Notes: generated from the sequence alone by a model not told the origin. A stretch of DNA of 64,000 nt from Pseudomonas monteilii NBRC 103158 = DSM 14164 (GCF_000730605.1 NZ_BBIS01000028.1:1-64000); one strand, 5' to 3'. Counted from the first letter of the stretch, positions 16,732 to 27,040 are shown. Numbers and translations: made by a program.

Positions 16732-18945
16732 ATGCGCACAGGGATGTTTGCGCTCGCGCTCGGGCTGTTGTGCCTGGGCTTTCTCCCCGTACTGCCATCG
16801 GTCGGATGGTTGATCGCGCTGGCTGCCTGCGCTGTCGCCAGCCTGTTCACCCGCGTGTGGCCGTTGGGTTGTTTTCTGCTGGGTTTGTGTTGGGCTTGCG
16901 GGTCTGCTCAGCTGGCCCTTGATGATCGCCTGGCTGCCGGCCTGGATGGCCGCACCTTGTGGCTGGAAGGGCGGGTGGTCGGCTTGCCGGCCCGAACGGC
17001 ACAAGGTGTGCGCTTCGAGCTGGACGCGGCACGCTCGCGGCGGGCCGAGCTGCCGCAGCGCCTGCAACTGAGCTGGTTCGGTGGGCCGCCTCTGCGGGCG
17101 GGCGAGCAGTGGCGGCTGGCCGTGACCTTGCAGCGCCCGGCCGGGCTGTTGAACCCGCATGGGCCGGACCGCGAAGCGCAACTGCTGGCGCGGCGGGTGG
17201 GTGCCACGGGCACGGTCAAGGCAGGGCAGCTGCTGGCGCCAGTAACCGGTGGTTGGCGCGATGCGCTGCGTCAGCGCTTGCTCGCAGTCGAGGCCAATGG
17301 CCGAACGGCGGCGTTGGTGGCGCTGGTGCTGGGCGATGGGGCGGGCCTGGCCCGGGAGGACTGGCAGACGTTGCAGGCCACTGGCACGGTGCACCTGCTG
17401 GTGATTTCTGGCCAGCACATCGGCCTGGTGGCCGGTTTGCTGTATGGCCTGGTCGCCGGGCTGGCGCGTTGGGGGCTGTGGCCTGTACGGCTGCCGTGGC
17501 TGCCTTGGGCGTGTGGCCTGGCCATGGCCGCTGCGCTGGCGTACGGTTGGCTGGCCGGTGCGGGCGTGCCAGTGCAGCGCGCCTGCCTGATGCTGGCCGT
17601 GGTGTTGCTCTGGCGTCTGCGTTTTCGCCACCTCGGTGCACTGTTGCCGCTGTTGCTGGCGCTGGTCGTGGTGTTGCTGGTCGAACCGCTGGCGGCATTG
17701 TTGCCTGGGTTCTGGCTGTCGTTTGCCGCCGTGGCCACGCTCATTTATTGCTTCAGTGCCCGTTTGGGCGGTTGGCGGCCCTGGCAGGCCTGGACGCGTG
17801 CGCAATGGGTAATTGCCATCGGTTTGCTACCGGTACTGTTGGCTACTGGCTTGCCGGTGAGCCTGAGTGCGCCGCTGGCGAACCTTGTAGCGGTGCCATG
17901 GGTCAGCCTGGCGGTGCTGCCGTTGGCGTTGCTGGGCGCGGTGCTGCTGCCGCTGGGCGGGGTAGGGGAGGCGCTGCTGTGGCTGGCGGGAGGCCTGCTG
18001 GATGGGCTGTTCCAGCTGCTGGCGCTGGTGGCACAGCAGCGCCCGGCATGGGTGCCGCCGGCCTTGCCACTGTGGGCCTGGCTGCTGGTGTGTCTGGGCG
18101 CGCTGTTGGTTTTGCTGCCCCGTGGTGTGCCGTTGCGTGGGTTGGGGGGGGTGATGCTGCTGGCCCTCTGGGTGCCCAGGGAGCCGGTGCCGCTAGGGCA
18201 GGTCGAGGTCTGGCAACTGGACGTTGGCCAAGGGCTGGCGGTGCTGTTGCGTACCCGGCATCACAGCCTGCTGTACGACGCTGGGCCGGCCAGAGGCGAA
18301 ACCGACCTGGGCGAGCGGGTGGTGCTGCCGACCTTGCGCAAGCTGGGGGTGGGCAGCCTTGACCTGATGGTGATCAGCCATGCGCATGCCGACCATGCGG
18401 GCGGTGCTGCGGCCATACAGCGTGGTCTGCCGGTCAGGCGGCTGATCGGCGGGGAAGCGCTGGAGGATGTGCCATTGCAGCCTTGCGTCGGTGATGAACG
18501 GTGGGAGTGGGATGGTGTGCGTTTTTCGCTATGGCGCTGGGCAGACGGGCAGAGCAGCAATGACCGCTCCTGTGTCTTGCTGGTAGAGGCGCAGGGCGAG
18601 CGCCTGTTGCTGGCGGGGGATATCGAAGCCGCTGCCGAACGGGCCTGGCTGGCAGACGCTGAAGCGCCGCGCATCGACTGGTTGCAGGCACCGCACCATG
18701 GCAGCCGCAGTTCGTCCACCGAGGCGTTCATCCGTGCTACCGCACCGCGGGGGGTATTGATTTCGAGAGGGCGTAACAACAGCTTCGGGCACCCGCATGT
18801 GCAGGTGGTGGAGCGTTACCGGCGGCATGGGCTGGCGGTGCATGACACGGCGGTGGACGGGGCATTGCGGTTGGTGTTGGGGCGGCAGGGGGAGGTTGAG
18901 GGCGTGCGCCGGCAGCGGCGGCTCTGGCGGGCTCAACTGGATTAG
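16732..18945 (+). CDS. comEC: DNA internalization-related competence protein ComEC/Rec2
   Basis: This is a 737-residue inner-membrane protein that forms the channel for single-stranded DNA uptake. The N-terminal half has the ComEC competence domain with many hydrophobic helices, including LVISGQHIGLVAGLLYG. The C-terminal 220 residues form a metallo-beta-lactamase-like domain with SHAHADHAGG (metal-binding HxHxDH) and QAPHHGSRSSS. Start 16732 has GGAG 9 nt upstream; an ATG 39 nt earlier is possible. It precedes the exbB-exbD-lpxK genes, the place where enteric bacteria carry comEC-msbA-lpxK. Confidence 0.93.
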   Translation: MRTGMFALALGLLCLGFLPVLPSVGWLIALAACAVASLFTRVWPLGCFLLGLCWACGSAQLALDDRLAAGLDGRTLWLEGRVVGLPARTAQGVRFELDAARSRRAELPQRLQLSWFGGPPLRAGEQWRLAVTLQRPAGLLNPHGPDREAQLLARRVGATGTVKAGQLLAPVTGGWRDALRQRLLAVEANGRTAALVALVLGDGAGLAREDWQTLQATGTVHLLVISGQHIGLVAGLLYGLVAGLARWGLWPVRLPWLPWACGLAMAAALAYGWLAGAGVPVQRACLMLAVVLLWRLRFRHLGALLPLLLALVVVLLVEPLAALLPGFWLSFAAVATLIYCFSARLGGWRPWQAWTRAQWVIAIGLLPVLLATGLPVSLSAPLANLVAVPWVSLAVLPLALLGAVLLPLGGVGEALLWLAGGLLDGLFQLLALVAQQRPAWVPPALPLWAWLLVCLGALLVLLPRGVPLRGLGGVMLLALWVPREPVPLGQVEVWQLDVGQGLAVLLRTRHHSLLYDAGPARGETDLGERVVLPTLRKLGVGSLDLMVISHAHADHAGGAAAIQRGLPVRRLIGGEALEDVPLQPCVGDERWEWDGVRFSLWRWADGQSSNDRSCVLLVEAQGERLLLAGDIEAAAERAWLADAEAPRIDWLQAPHHGSRSSSTEAFIRATAPRGVLISRGRNNSFGHPHVQVVERYRRHGLAVHDTAVDGALRLVLGRQGEVEGVRRQRRLWRAQLD

Positions 18946-19069
18946 GGGGGCGGACACCTGTCAGCCCAAACCGCAACCCAACCCCAACCCCAATTCCCTG
19001 ACCTCCGGCAGATGAGCCCTCGGCGCGCCTATGGTAGAGTGGCGGCCTTTTTCCGAAGGGGCGTTTACT

Positions 19070-19705
19070 GTGTGGGAATTGGTCAAGTCCGGTGGTTGGA
19101 TGATGCTGCCGATCATTCTGAGTTCCATCGCTGCCATGGCTATCGTCGTCGAGCGCCTGTGGACCCTGCGCGCCAGTCGCGTCACCCCGCCGCACCTGCT
19201 GGGCCAGGTGTGGATGTGGATCAAGGACAAGCAACTGACCAGTGACAAGCTCAAGGCCCTGCGCGCCGATTCGCCGCTGGGCGAAATCCTTGCCGCAGGC
19301 CTGGCCAACTCGCGCCATGGCCGCGAAATCATGAAAGAGTGCATCGAGGAAGCCGCCTCGCGCGTCATCCACGAGCTGGAGCGCTACATCAGCACCCTCG
19401 GCACCATTGCCGCCATGGCCCCGCTGCTGGGCCTGCTGGGCACTGTGCTGGGCATGATCGACATCTTCAGTGCCTTCATGGGCTCGCAGATGACCGCCAA
19501 CGCCGCCGTACTGGCCGGGGGGATCTCCAAGGCCCTGGTGACCACCGCAGCAGGCCTGATGGTCGGTATCCCGGCCGTATTCTTCCACCGTTTCCTGCTG
19601 CGCCGCATTGATGAGCTGGTGGTGGGCATGGAGCAGGAAGCGATCAAGCTGGTGGAAGTGATCCAGGGCGATCGCGAAGTGGAAGTGGCCGGAGGCAAGG
19701 CGTGA
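19070..19705 (+). CDS. exbB: ExbB/TolQ-family proton channel protein
   Basis: This 211-residue inner-membrane protein belongs to the MotA/TolQ/ExbB family, which couples proton flow to outer-membrane work. The GTG at 19070 is chosen because AAGGGG lies upstream and VWELVKSGGWMMLPIILSS is the normal N-terminus. Three membrane segments are visible: about residues 8-30, 115-140 (IAAMAPLLGLLGTVLGMI) and 155-180 (GISKALVTTAAGLMVGIPA). It overlaps exbD by 4 bp. Its location next to lpxK rather than with tonB or tolA makes its partner unclear. Confidence 0.92.
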   Translation: MWELVKSGGWMMLPIILSSIAAMAIVVERLWTLRASRVTPPHLLGQVWMWIKDKQLTSDKLKALRADSPLGEILAAGLANSRHGREIMKECIEEAASRVIHELERYISTLGTIAAMAPLLGLLGTVLGMIDIFSAFMGSQMTANAAVLAGGISKALVTTAAGLMVGIPAVFFHRFLLRRIDELVVGMEQEAIKLVEVIQGDREVEVAGGKA

Positions 19706-20136
19706 AGTTCCGGCGCAATCGCCAGCGGGAGAACGTCGACATCAACCTGGCGTCGCTGATCGACGTGGTGTTCGTCCTGCTGCTGTTCTTCGTGGTGACT
19801 ACCACCTTCACCCGTGAGACCCAGCTGCGTGTCGAGCTGCCCGAGGCCGCCAGCGCCGAGCAGGCGCCTGCCGACCAGGGCAAGCTGGTGGAAATCACCA
19901 TCAGCGCCGAAGGCGTGTATTCGGTGAACAACCACCTGCTGCCTAAAAGCGACCTGGCCACCTTGAGCGAAGCCATCGAGCGTGAGTCGGGCGGCGACAA
20001 CAAGCTGCCGCTGGCCATCAGTGCCGACGGCAAGACGCCGCATCAGGCTGTGGTCACTGCAATGGATGCCGCCGGCAAGCTCGGTTTCAGCCAGTTGCGC
20101 ATGACCACCGTCGAGGCGGCCCAGGGCACGCCTTGA
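19702..20136 (+). CDS. exbD: ExbD/TolR-family protein
   Basis: This is the 144-residue partner of the preceding ExbB-like channel. It has a short cytoplasmic N-terminus, one membrane helix starting [20 protein letters not shown] with the conserved Asp essential for proton transfer, and a periplasmic domain. Overlap with exbB (ATGA) and with lpxK (stop codon sharing one base with its ATG) shows tight translational coupling, suggesting that this energy module is expressed together with lipid A synthesis. Confidence 0.92.
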   Translation: MKFRRNRQRENVDINLASLIDVVFVLLLFFVVTTTFTRETQLRVELPEAASAEQAPADQGKLVEITISAEGVYSVNNHLLPKSDLATLSEAIERESGGDNKLPLAISADGKTPHQAVVTAMDAAGKLGFSQLRMTTVEAAQGTP

Positions 20137-21137
20137 TGGCTTTCGCCGACCGTTTGCTCGCCGCCTGGTACAATGGGCACCCTGCGCTGGCCCTGCTGCG
20201 CCCGCTGGAGGCGCTGTACCGCCGCGTGGTCACACGTAAACGGGCGCGTTTTCTCAGCGGTGAAAGTGCCAGCTACCGGGCGCCGGTGCCGGTCATCGTG
20301 GTGGGCAACATCACCGTCGGTGGCACCGGCAAGACGCCGATGATTCTCTGGCTGATCGAACACTGCCGCCAGCAGGGGCTGAAGGTGGGTGTGGTCAGCC
20401 GGGGCTATGGCGCCAAGCCGCCGCAGTTGCCTTGGCGCGTGCAGGCCGATCAAGCTGCCGGGCAGGCCGGTGATGAGCCGCTGCTGATCGTGCAGCGCAC
20501 TGGCGTGCCGCTGATGATCGACCCCGACCGCTCCCGTGCCGTGCAGGCGCTGTTGGCCAGTGAACCACTCGACCTGATCCTGTGTGACGATGGTATGCAG
20601 CACTACCGCCTGGCCCGCGACCTGGAACTGGTGCTGATCGATGCCGCCCGTGGCCTGGGCAACGGCCGCTGCCTGCCCGCCGGCCCGTTGCGTGAGCCGG
20701 CCGGGCGCCTGCAGGCTGCGGACGCGGTGCTGTTCAATGGCGCCAGCACAGACCGCACCGAAGGTTTTGGCTTCTGCCTGCAGCCGTCCGCACTGGTCAA
20801 CCTGCGCAGCGGCGAGCACCGCGCGCTCGACCATTTCCCCGCAGGTCAGCGCCTGCACGCGGTGGCCGGTATCGGCAACCCGCAACGTTTCTTCAATACC
20901 CTGCTGGGGCTAAACTGGCAGCCGGTGCCGCACCCCTTCGCCGACCATGCGCAGTTCAGCGCCCAGAGCCTGGCGTTCAGCCCGCCGCTGCCGTTGGTCA
21001 TGACCGAGAAGGATGCGGTGAAATGCCGGGCCTTCGCCGCTGACGACTGGTGGTACCTGGCCGTCGAGGCGCAGCCCACACCGGCGTTCAGCGCCTGGTT
21101 CGACAGCCAGCTGCAGCGCCTGCTGCGCAAGCCCTGA
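20136..21137 (+). CDS. lpxK: Tetraacyldisaccharide 4'-kinase
   Basis: LpxK phosphorylates the 4' position of the lipid A disaccharide precursor at the inner membrane, the sixth step of the Raetz pathway. The 333-residue length fits. The P-loop is in [13 protein letters not shown] (about residues 53-65), and [20 protein letters not shown] carries the conserved catalytic-site motif. An N-terminal hydrophobic stretch ([14 protein letters not shown]) helps membrane association. The ATG at 20136 overlaps the exbD stop; a TTG one codon earlier is less likely. Confidence 0.96.
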   Translation: MAFADRLLAAWYNGHPALALLRPLEALYRRVVTRKRARFLSGESASYRAPVPVIVVGNITVGGTGKTPMILWLIEHCRQQGLKVGVVSRGYGAKPPQLPWRVQADQAAGQAGDEPLLIVQRTGVPLMIDPDRSRAVQALLASEPLDLILCDDGMQHYRLARDLELVLIDAARGLGNGRCLPAGPLREPAGRLQAADAVLFNGASTDRTEGFGFCLQPSALVNLRSGEHRALDHFPAGQRLHAVAGIGNPQRFFNTLLGLNWQPVPHPFADHAQFSAQSLAFSPPLPLVMTEKDAVKCRAFAADDWWYLAVEAQPTPAFSAWFDSQLQRLLRKP

Positions 21138-21181
21138 GCCCGTTTTCAATTTCCGGCCACCTGGCCTAAAGGAAGCCTCCA

Positions 21182-21367
21182 ATGGACACCAAACTGCTCG
21201 ATATCCTGGCCTGCCCGATCACCAAGGGCCCGCTCAAGCTCAGCGCCGACAAGACCGAGCTGATCAGCAAGGGCGCCGGCCTGGCCTACCCGATCCGCGA
21301 CGGCATCCCGGTCATGCTGGAAAGCGAGGCGCGCACCCTGACCGACGACGAGCGTCTGGACAAATGA
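21182..21367 (+). CDS. Trm112-family protein, YcaR-like
   Basis: This 61-residue protein has the Trm112 zinc-ribbon-like fold pattern: [20 protein letters not shown] at the start and [11 protein letters not shown] near the end. Only one of the usual Cys positions is kept. An AAGGAAG site precedes the ATG. It overlaps kdsB by 4 bp, the conserved lpxK-ycaR-kdsB arrangement. Family members act as small partners for methyltransferases in other organisms; the bacterial role here is not defined. Confidence 0.9.
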   Translation: MDTKLLDILACPITKGPLKLSADKTELISKGAGLAYPIRDGIPVMLESEARTLTDDERLDK

Positions 21368-22128
21368 GCCTGGACTTCACGGTAGTGATTCCCGCCCGGC
21401 TGCGCTCCACGCGCCTGCCGGGCAAGCCGCTGCTGCCGATTGCCGGCAAGCCGATGGTGCAGCATGTGTGGGAGCAGGCGCGCAAAAGCGCCGCCAGCCG
21501 CGTGGTCATTGCCACCGACGACGCCAGCATCTTCGAAGTCTGCCAGGCCTTCGGTGCCGAAGTGCTGATGACCCGCGCCGACCACGAGTCGGGCACCGAC
21601 CGCCTGGCCGAAGTGGCCGCTCAGTTGGGCCTGCCGGCTGACGCCATCGTGGTCAACGTGCAGGGCGACGAGCCGCTGATTCCGCCGGTCATCATCGACC
21701 AGGTGGCCGCCAACCTGGCGGCGCATCCGGAGGCTGGCATCGCCACCCTGGCCGAGCCGATCCATGAGCCGGAAACCGTGTTCAACCCCAACGCGGTCAA
21801 GGTGGTCAGTGACAAGAACGGCCTGGCCCTGACCTTCAGCCGCGCACCGCTGCCCTGGGCTCGCGATGCCTTTGCCAAGGACCGCAATGTGCTGGCGCAG
21901 GGCGTGCCGTATCGCCGCCATATTGGCATGTACGCCTACCGCGTCGGCTTCCTTCAGGACTTCGTTGGCTGGGGGCCATGCTGGCTCGAACAGACCGAAG
22001 CGCTGGAGCAGCTGCGTGCCCTGTGGCATGGCGTGTGCATTCATGTCGAGGACGCCATCGAGGCGCCCGCCGTGGGTGTGGATACCCCTGAAGATTTGGA
22101 GCGCGTACGGCGCTTGCTGGAGGCCTGA
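21364..22128 (+). CDS. kdsB: 3-deoxy-manno-octulosonate cytidylyltransferase
   Basis: KdsB makes CMP-Kdo from CTP and Kdo for the inner core of lipopolysaccharide. The 254-residue protein opens with the nucleotide-binding motif [19 protein letters not shown] and contains [13 protein letters not shown], the metal/CTP site, and [11 protein letters not shown]. It is translationally coupled to the Trm112-like gene (ATGA) and its stop codon overlaps the start of the phosphatase gene. Confidence 0.97.
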   Translation: MSLDFTVVIPARLRSTRLPGKPLLPIAGKPMVQHVWEQARKSAASRVVIATDDASIFEVCQAFGAEVLMTRADHESGTDRLAEVAAQLGLPADAIVVNVQGDEPLIPPVIIDQVAANLAAHPEAGIATLAEPIHEPETVFNPNAVKVVSDKNGLALTFSRAPLPWARDAFAKDRNVLAQGVPYRRHIGMYAYRVGFLQDFVGWGPCWLEQTEALEQLRALWHGVCIHVEDAIEAPAVGVDTPEDLERVRRLLEA

Positions 22129-22592
22129 TGCGCGTTTTGTTCGTGTGCCTGGGCAACATTTGCCGTTCGCCCACTGCAGAAGGCGTGCTGCGCCACCAAT
22201 TGCAGGCCGCCGGGCTGGCCGACAAGGTGCAGGTGGCGTCTGCCGGCACGGGTGACTGGCATGTGGGCAAGGCGCCTGACAGCCGTACCAGCAAGGCGGC
22301 GCTGGCGCGTGGTTACGACCTTTCGCAGCAGCGTGCCCAGCAGGTCAAGGCGGCGCACTTCGCCGAATATGACCTGGTTCTGGCGATGGACGAGAGCAAC
22401 CTGCGCGACCTGCGCGCCCTGCGCCCGCACAACGCAGTGGGCGAGCTTGACTTGTTCCTGCGCCGCTATGGTGCTGCGCTGGATGAAGTGCCAGACCCGT
22501 ATTACGGCGGCGCAGACGGCTTCGAGCAGGTGCTGGACCTGGTCGAGTCGGCGTGCCAGGCGCTGGTGCTGGAAATCAAGGGGCGGCTATGA
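22128..22592 (+). CDS. Low-molecular-weight protein tyrosine phosphatase
   Basis: This is a 154-residue phosphatase. The P-loop VCLGNICRSP (residues 5-14) carries the CX5R signature, and PDPYYGG near residue 125 supplies the general-acid Asp. The target protein is unknown; the same gene sits between kdsB and murB in other pseudomonads, which suggests a link to envelope or polysaccharide control, but that is inference. It overlaps murB by 4 bp. Confidence 0.94.
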   Translation: MRVLFVCLGNICRSPTAEGVLRHQLQAAGLADKVQVASAGTGDWHVGKAPDSRTSKAALARGYDLSQQRAQQVKAAHFAEYDLVLAMDESNLRDLRALRPHNAVGELDLFLRRYGAALDEVPDPYYGGADGFEQVLDLVESACQALVLEIKGRL

Positions 22593-23608
22593 CAGTGCAG
22601 TGGCAGGAGCAGGTATCGCTCAAGCCGTACAACACCTTCGGCATCGACGTGAAAGCCCGCTATTTCAGCCAGGCGCAGGATGACCAGCAGGTACGTCAGG
22701 CGTTGAGCCAGGCGCATCAGCAGGGCCTGCCGGTGCTGGTGATCGGCGGCGGCAGCAACCTGCTGCTGACCCGTGACATCGATGCGCTGGTGCTGCACAT
22801 GGCCAGCCGTGGTCGCCGTGTGCTCAGCGACGATGGCGAACGTATCGTGGTCGAGGCAGAGGCGGGTGAGCCATGGCACCCGTTCGTGCAGTGGACGCTG
22901 GCGCAGGGCTATTGCGGGCTTGAAAACCTTAGCCTGATCCCTGGCACCGTGGGCGCCGCGCCGATGCAGAACGTGGGCGCCTATGGGGTAGAGATCAAGG
23001 ACGTGTTTGCCGGCCTGACGGCGCTGGACCGCGAGACAGGTGAGCTGCGTGAGTTTGGTTTGGCGGACTGTGCTTTCGGTTATCGCGACAGCGTGTTCAA
23101 GCGCAACCCTGGCCGCTGGTTGATCTTGCGTGTGCGCTTCGCCTTGAGCCATAGCCTGCAGGCCCATCTCGATTACGGCCCGGTGCGCCAGCGCCTGACG
23201 GAGCAGGGCGCGACCGAGCCGACTGCCCAGGCGATCAGTGATGCCATTTGCAGCATTCGCCGCGAGAAGCTGCCAGACCCTGCGGAGTTGGGTAATGCCG
23301 GGAGCTTCTTCAAGAACCCGGTGGTGTCGGCCGCGCAGGTCGAGCGTATTCGTGCGCATTACCCTGGCGTGGTGGCTTATCCTCAGGCCGAAGGCCAGGT
23401 GAAGCTGGCGGCGGGCTGGTTGATCGAGCAGGCGGGCTGGAAGGGGCGTCGCGAGGGGGATGCCGGTGTTCATCGCTTGCAGTCGCTGGTGCTGGTCAAC
23501 TACGGCCAGGCGAGCGGGGCGCAGATGCATGCGCTGGCTCAACGCATCCAGGCCGATATCCTGGAGCGGTTCGGGGTTGAGCTGGAGATGGAGCCTAACC
23601 TTTATTGA
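22589..23608 (+). CDS. murB: UDP-N-acetylenolpyruvoylglucosamine reductase
   Basis: MurB is the FAD- and NADPH-dependent enzyme that makes UDP-MurNAc, the second committed step of peptidoglycan precursor synthesis. The 339-residue length is the E. coli (type I) size. Motifs: VIGGGSNLL for FAD binding, SLIPGTVGAAPMQNVGAYG, and GNAGSFFKNPVV with the catalytic Ser region. The ATG at 22589 overlaps the phosphatase stop (ATGA). It is the last gene of the block that starts with comEC. Confidence 0.97.
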   Translation: MTVQWQEQVSLKPYNTFGIDVKARYFSQAQDDQQVRQALSQAHQQGLPVLVIGGGSNLLLTRDIDALVLHMASRGRRVLSDDGERIVVEAEAGEPWHPFVQWTLAQGYCGLENLSLIPGTVGAAPMQNVGAYGVEIKDVFAGLTALDRETGELREFGLADCAFGYRDSVFKRNPGRWLILRVRFALSHSLQAHLDYGPVRQRLTEQGATEPTAQAISDAICSIRREKLPDPAELGNAGSFFKNPVVSAAQVERIRAHYPGVVAYPQAEGQVKLAAGWLIEQAGWKGRREGDAGVHRLQSLVLVNYGQASGAQMHALAQRIQADILERFGVELEMEPNLY

Positions 23609-23631
23609 TGCATTGCCAGTGCCGGCCCTTT

Positions 23632-23701
23632 CGCGGCTAAAGCCGCTCCCACACTGATCGGTGGAAATGCCCCGATCAGTGTGGGAGCGGCTTTAGCCGC
23701 G
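23632..23701. repeat. REP pair forming a long perfect hairpin after murB
   Basis: Two 30-nt arms, starting CGCGGCTAAAGCCGCTCCCA and ending in its exact inverse, flank a 10-nt loop. The arm sequence is the typical P. putida extragenic palindrome. It lies between the convergent genes murB and rne. Confidence 0.9.
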
Positions 23702-23734
23702 AAGAGGCCAGCACAGGCAAAACACAAGGCCAAG

Positions 23735-23770
23735 AAAAAGCCCCGCCAGTTCGCACTGGCGGGGCTTTTT
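23735..23770. terminator. Bidirectional terminator between murB and rne
   Basis: The stem AAAAAGCCCCGCCAGT / ACTGGCGGGGCTTTTT (16 bp, TCGC loop) has A and T runs on both sides, so it can end murB transcripts on the plus strand and rne transcripts on the minus strand. Confidence 0.92.
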
Positions 23771-23785
23771 ATTCAGCCTTGGCTA

Positions 23786-26700
23786 TCAACCGTGATGAGG
23801 CTTGTGCTCATCGGCGGCTTCCAGGGCGGGCTCTTCGGAGGCAGCAGCAGCTTCCTGTGCAGCTTTGGCGGCAGCCTCGGCCTCACGCTTGCGGCGGCGC
23901 ACTTCACGCGGGTCGTTCGGCGCACGGCCGTTGGCCAGCATGACAGTAGCAGGCTCTGCCGCTACCGGGGCTTCGACCGGTGCCGGCTCGACCGCCACAG
24001 GTGCAGGCTCGGCCACAACTTCTGGCTGGGCTTCAACAACCGCTGCAGGCTGCTCGACAACCGGAGCGGCTGCGACCACGGCCGGGGCCTGTTCGATTTC
24101 ACCGGCTTCGACCACCTGGGCCTCCACTGGCGTCTCGGCAACCACAACCGGCTCGGCGGCAGGTGCTTCCTCAACGGCTGGCTGCGGGGCGACTTCGACC
24201 ACTGGCGCGGCAGTGACTTCGGCCACGACCACCGGCTCGCTGACAGGCTGCTCGACCACTGGGGCCACGGCAACTTCCTCGGCCTTGGCGACCGCTTCGG
24301 CCTGCTCCACTTTTTCAGCCTGTTCAACCGGCTGGGTGGCTTTGCTGTTGTCGGTCTCTGCAACGACGGCAACTTCAGCGGTAGCACGCTCGGCCTGCTG
24401 GTTGGCCTGGGCCTCGGCGTCGGCACTGATGTTGCTGCTGGCGACAGCGGCAGTTACTGCCAGGCCAGCGGCCAGTTCGGCACCCAGCTCGGTGGCCTGG
24501 TGCTGTTGTGGCTGCTCTTCGCTGCTTTCTTCTTCGCCGTCGATCAGCTCGCCATTGGCGTTGCGCTGACGCTCGCGACGGTTGCTGCGACGACGCTGGC
24601 CACGGGAGCGGCGGCGCGGGCGCTCGCCATCGGTGCCTTCCTGCTCGTCTTGCAGCAGCTCTTCGTTTGGCAGTTGCTCTTCGGCCAGTTCGGCAGCCTG
24701 TTCAGCTGCTTCTTCGGCTACCCGTGGCTGACGCTCTTCGCGTGGTGGGCGTGGAGCACGCTCTTCGCGTGGGGCGCGTTCTTCACGCGGAGCACGTTCT
24801 TCGCGTGGGGCACGCTCTTCACGCGGAGCACGTTCTTCGCGTGGGGCACGCTCTTCACGCGGAGCACGTTCTTCACGTGGTGCGCGTTCTTCACGCGGGG
24901 CACGTTCTTCACGTGGCGCGCGCTCTTCACGGGCTACACGTTCTTCGCGTGGCTGACGCTCTTCACGTTCGGCTGGCGGGGTGGCATCCAGCGGCTCGCG
25001 CAGTTCGCGCACGCGCTCTTCGCCACGGTTGCTGCGGCGGTCTTCGCGCGGCTGGCGTGGTGCGCGTTCTTCACGCGGTGCACGCTCTTCGCGTGGGGCG
25101 CGTTCTTCACGTGGCGCACGCTCTTCGCGCGGCTGGCGTTCTTCGCGTGGCGCGCGCTCGGCACGCTCTTCACGCGGCTTGCGCTCTTCGTCGCGGCGGC
25201 CGTTGCGGTTGCGGCTTTGCTGGCGGCCGTTGCGGCGCTCTTCGTTGCGCGGGCTGCGTTCGGCAGCCGGTTTTTCGGCGGCGGTAGTAACGACCGGTGC
25301 GGCAGCAGGCTCGTCCTTGCCGGCGAACAGGCTGACCAGCGACTTCACCAGGCCCTTGAACAGGCTTGGCTCCGGTGCGCTCGGAGCAGGGGCGACCGGT
25401 GCGGCAGGCTGCTGCTCTTCAGCGGCGGCGGTTACTGGCGCATTGGCGCGGGCCGGAGCGGTCTTCACTGCGGCTTCCTGGCGTACCAGGGTGCGGGTGG
25501 CGGTCGGCTGCGGTGCTTCTTCGGCTTCGGCGGCGGCGATTTCGTAGCTGGACTGGTTGTTCAGCACTTCCGGGTTGTCGTCGCGCAGGCGCTGGACTTC
25601 GAAGTGCGGGGTTTCCAGGTGGTCGTTCGGCAGGATGATGATGCGCGCACGGGTGCGCAGTTCGATCTTGGTGATCGAGTTGCGCTTCTCGTTGAGCAGG
25701 AACGCGGCTACCGGGATCGGAACCTGAGCACGGACTTCGGCGGTGCGGTCCTTCAGGGCTTCTTCTTCGATCAGGCGCAGGATGGCCAGCGACAGCGACT
25801 CGACGTCACGGATGATGCCGGTGCCGGAGCAGCGCGGGCAGACGATGCCGCTGCTTTCGCCCAGCGACGGGCGCAGGCGCTGACGGGACATTTCCAGCAG
25901 GCCGAAGCGCGAAATGCGGCCAACCTGTACGCGGGCGCGGTCGGCTTCCAGGCATTCGCGAACGCGCTCTTCCACGGCGCGCTGGTTCTTCGCCGGGGTC
26001 ATGTCGATGAAGTCGATGACGATCAGGCCGCCGATGTCACGCAGGCGCAGCTGGCGGGCGATTTCTTCGGCCGCTTCCAGGTTGGTCTGCAGGGCGGTTT
26101 CTTCGATGTCGCTGCCTTTGGTGGCGCGCGCCGAGTTGATGTCGATGGACACCAGGGCTTCGGTCGGGTCGATCACGATCGAGCCACCGGACGGCAGGTC
26201 GACTACGCGCTGGAAGGCGGTTTCGATCTGGCTTTCGATCTGGAAGCGGTTGAACAGCGGCACGCTGTCTTCGTACAGCTTCACTTTGCTGGCGTACTGC
26301 GGCATCACCTGGCGGATGAAGGTCAGGGCTTCTTCCTGGGCGTCGATGCTGTCGATCAGCACTTCACCGATGTCCTGGCGCAGGTAGTCGCGGATGGCGC
26401 GGATGATGACGTTGCTTTCCTGGTAGATCAGGAACGGCGCGGCGCGGTCCAGGGACGCTTCCTTGATGGCGGTCCACAGTTGCAGCAGGTAGTCGAGGTC
26501 CCACTGCATCTCTTCGCTGCTGCGGCCGAGGCCGGCAGTGCGTACGATCAGGCCCATGTCGCCCGGCACGGTCAGGCCGTTCAGGGCTTCGCGCAGTTCG
26601 TTACGCTCTTCGCCTTCGATGCGGCGGGAGATGCCACCGGCACGCGGGTTGTTGGGCATCAGTACCAGGTAGCGGCCGGCCAGGCTGATGAAGGTGGTGA

Positions 26701-27040
26701 GGGCGGCGCCTTTGTTGCCGCGCTCTTCCTTCTCGACCTGGACGATGACTTCCTGGCCTTCGCTGAGCACTTCCTTGATGTTGACGCGGCCTTCGGGGGC
26801 CTTCTTGAAGTATTCGCGGGAGATTTCTTTCAGCGGCAGGAAGCCGTGACGTTCGGAACCGAAGTCGACGAAGGCGGCTTCGAGGCTGGGTTCGATGCGG
26901 GTGATCTTGCCTTTGTAGATGTTGGCCTTTTTCTGCTCGCGCGCACCGGACTCGATGTCCAGGTCGTAGAGACGTTGGCCGTCCACCAGGGCTACACGCA
27001 ACTCTTCGGGTTGAGTCGCGTTAATCAGCATTCTTTTCAT
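23786..27040 (-). CDS. rne: Ribonuclease E
   Basis: RNase E is the essential endonuclease that starts mRNA decay and processes rRNA and tRNA, and scaffolds the RNA degradosome. The 1084-residue protein begins [20 protein letters not shown]; the S1 domain (about residues 35-120) contains [33 protein letters not shown] carries the catalytic Asp region and CPRCSGTG the Zn-link (near residue 405). The C-terminal half is disordered: Arg-rich APREER repeats, then a long Ala/Val/Glu/Pro region ending in a short basic tail. The start at 27040 lacks a Shine-Dalgarno site and sits just below a hairpin. Confidence 0.97.
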   Translation of the reverse strand: MKRMLINATQPEELRVALVDGQRLYDLDIESGAREQKKANIYKGKITRIEPSLEAAFVDFGSERHGFLPLKEISREYFKKAPEGRVNIKEVLSEGQEVIVQVEKEERGNKGAALTTFISLAGRYLVLMPNNPRAGGISRRIEGEERNELREALNGLTVPGDMGLIVRTAGLGRSSEEMQWDLDYLLQLWTAIKEASLDRAAPFLIYQESNVIIRAIRDYLRQDIGEVLIDSIDAQEEALTFIRQVMPQYASKVKLYEDSVPLFNRFQIESQIETAFQRVVDLPSGGSIVIDPTEALVSIDINSARATKGSDIEETALQTNLEAAEEIARQLRLRDIGGLIVIDFIDMTPAKNQRAVEERVRECLEADRARVQVGRISRFGLLEMSRQRLRPSLGESSGIVCPRCSGTGIIRDVESLSLAILRLIEEEALKDRTAEVRAQVPIPVAAFLLNEKRNSITKIELRTRARIIILPNDHLETPHFEVQRLRDDNPEVLNNQSSYEIAAAEAEEAPQPTATRTLVRQEAAVKTAPARANAPVTAAAEEQQPAAPVAPAPSAPEPSLFKGLVKSLVSLFAGKDEPAAAPVVTTAAEKPAAERSPRNEERRNGRQQSRNRNGRRDEERKPREERAERAPREERQPREERAPREERAPREERAPREERAPRQPREDRRSNRGEERVRELREPLDATPPAEREERQPREERVAREERAPREERAPREERAPREERAPREERAPREERAPREERAPREERAPREERAPREERAPRPPREERQPRVAEEAAEQAAELAEEQLPNEELLQDEQEGTDGERPRRRSRGQRRRSNRRERQRNANGELIDGEEESSEEQPQQHQATELGAELAAGLAVTAAVASSNISADAEAQANQQAERATAEVAVVAETDNSKATQPVEQAEKVEQAEAVAKAEEVAVAPVVEQPVSEPVVVAEVTAAPVVEVAPQPAVEEAPAAEPVVVAETPVEAQVVEAGEIEQAPAVVAAAPVVEQPAAVVEAQPEVVAEPAPVAVEPAPVEAPVAAEPATVMLANGRAPNDPREVRRRKREAEAAAKAAQEAAAASEEPALEAADEHKPHHG
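24730..25200 (-). repeat. Tandem APREER-coding repeats inside rne
   Basis: Two blocks (about 24730-24970 and 25050-25200) consist of many 18-bp units coding for the hexapeptide APREER with silent changes. They give a strongly basic/acidic alternating linker next to the membrane- and RNA-binding part of RNase E. The repetition also keeps the opposite strand open. Confidence 0.9.

Noticed and set aside
16959..18362. A 467-codon frame inside comEC in another phase.
   Set aside because: Gly/Ala/Arg-rich composition of a GC-rich shadow; comEC has the family motifs in its own frame.
18957..19005. Telomere-like AACCCC repeats after comEC.
   Set aside because: Only two or three imperfect units, with no hairpin or mobile element around; probably chance or minor slippage.
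24730..25200. Regularly repeated DNA that could be taken for a CRISPR array.
   Set aside because: The units are contiguous 18-bp codon repeats in frame with rne, with no unique spacers.
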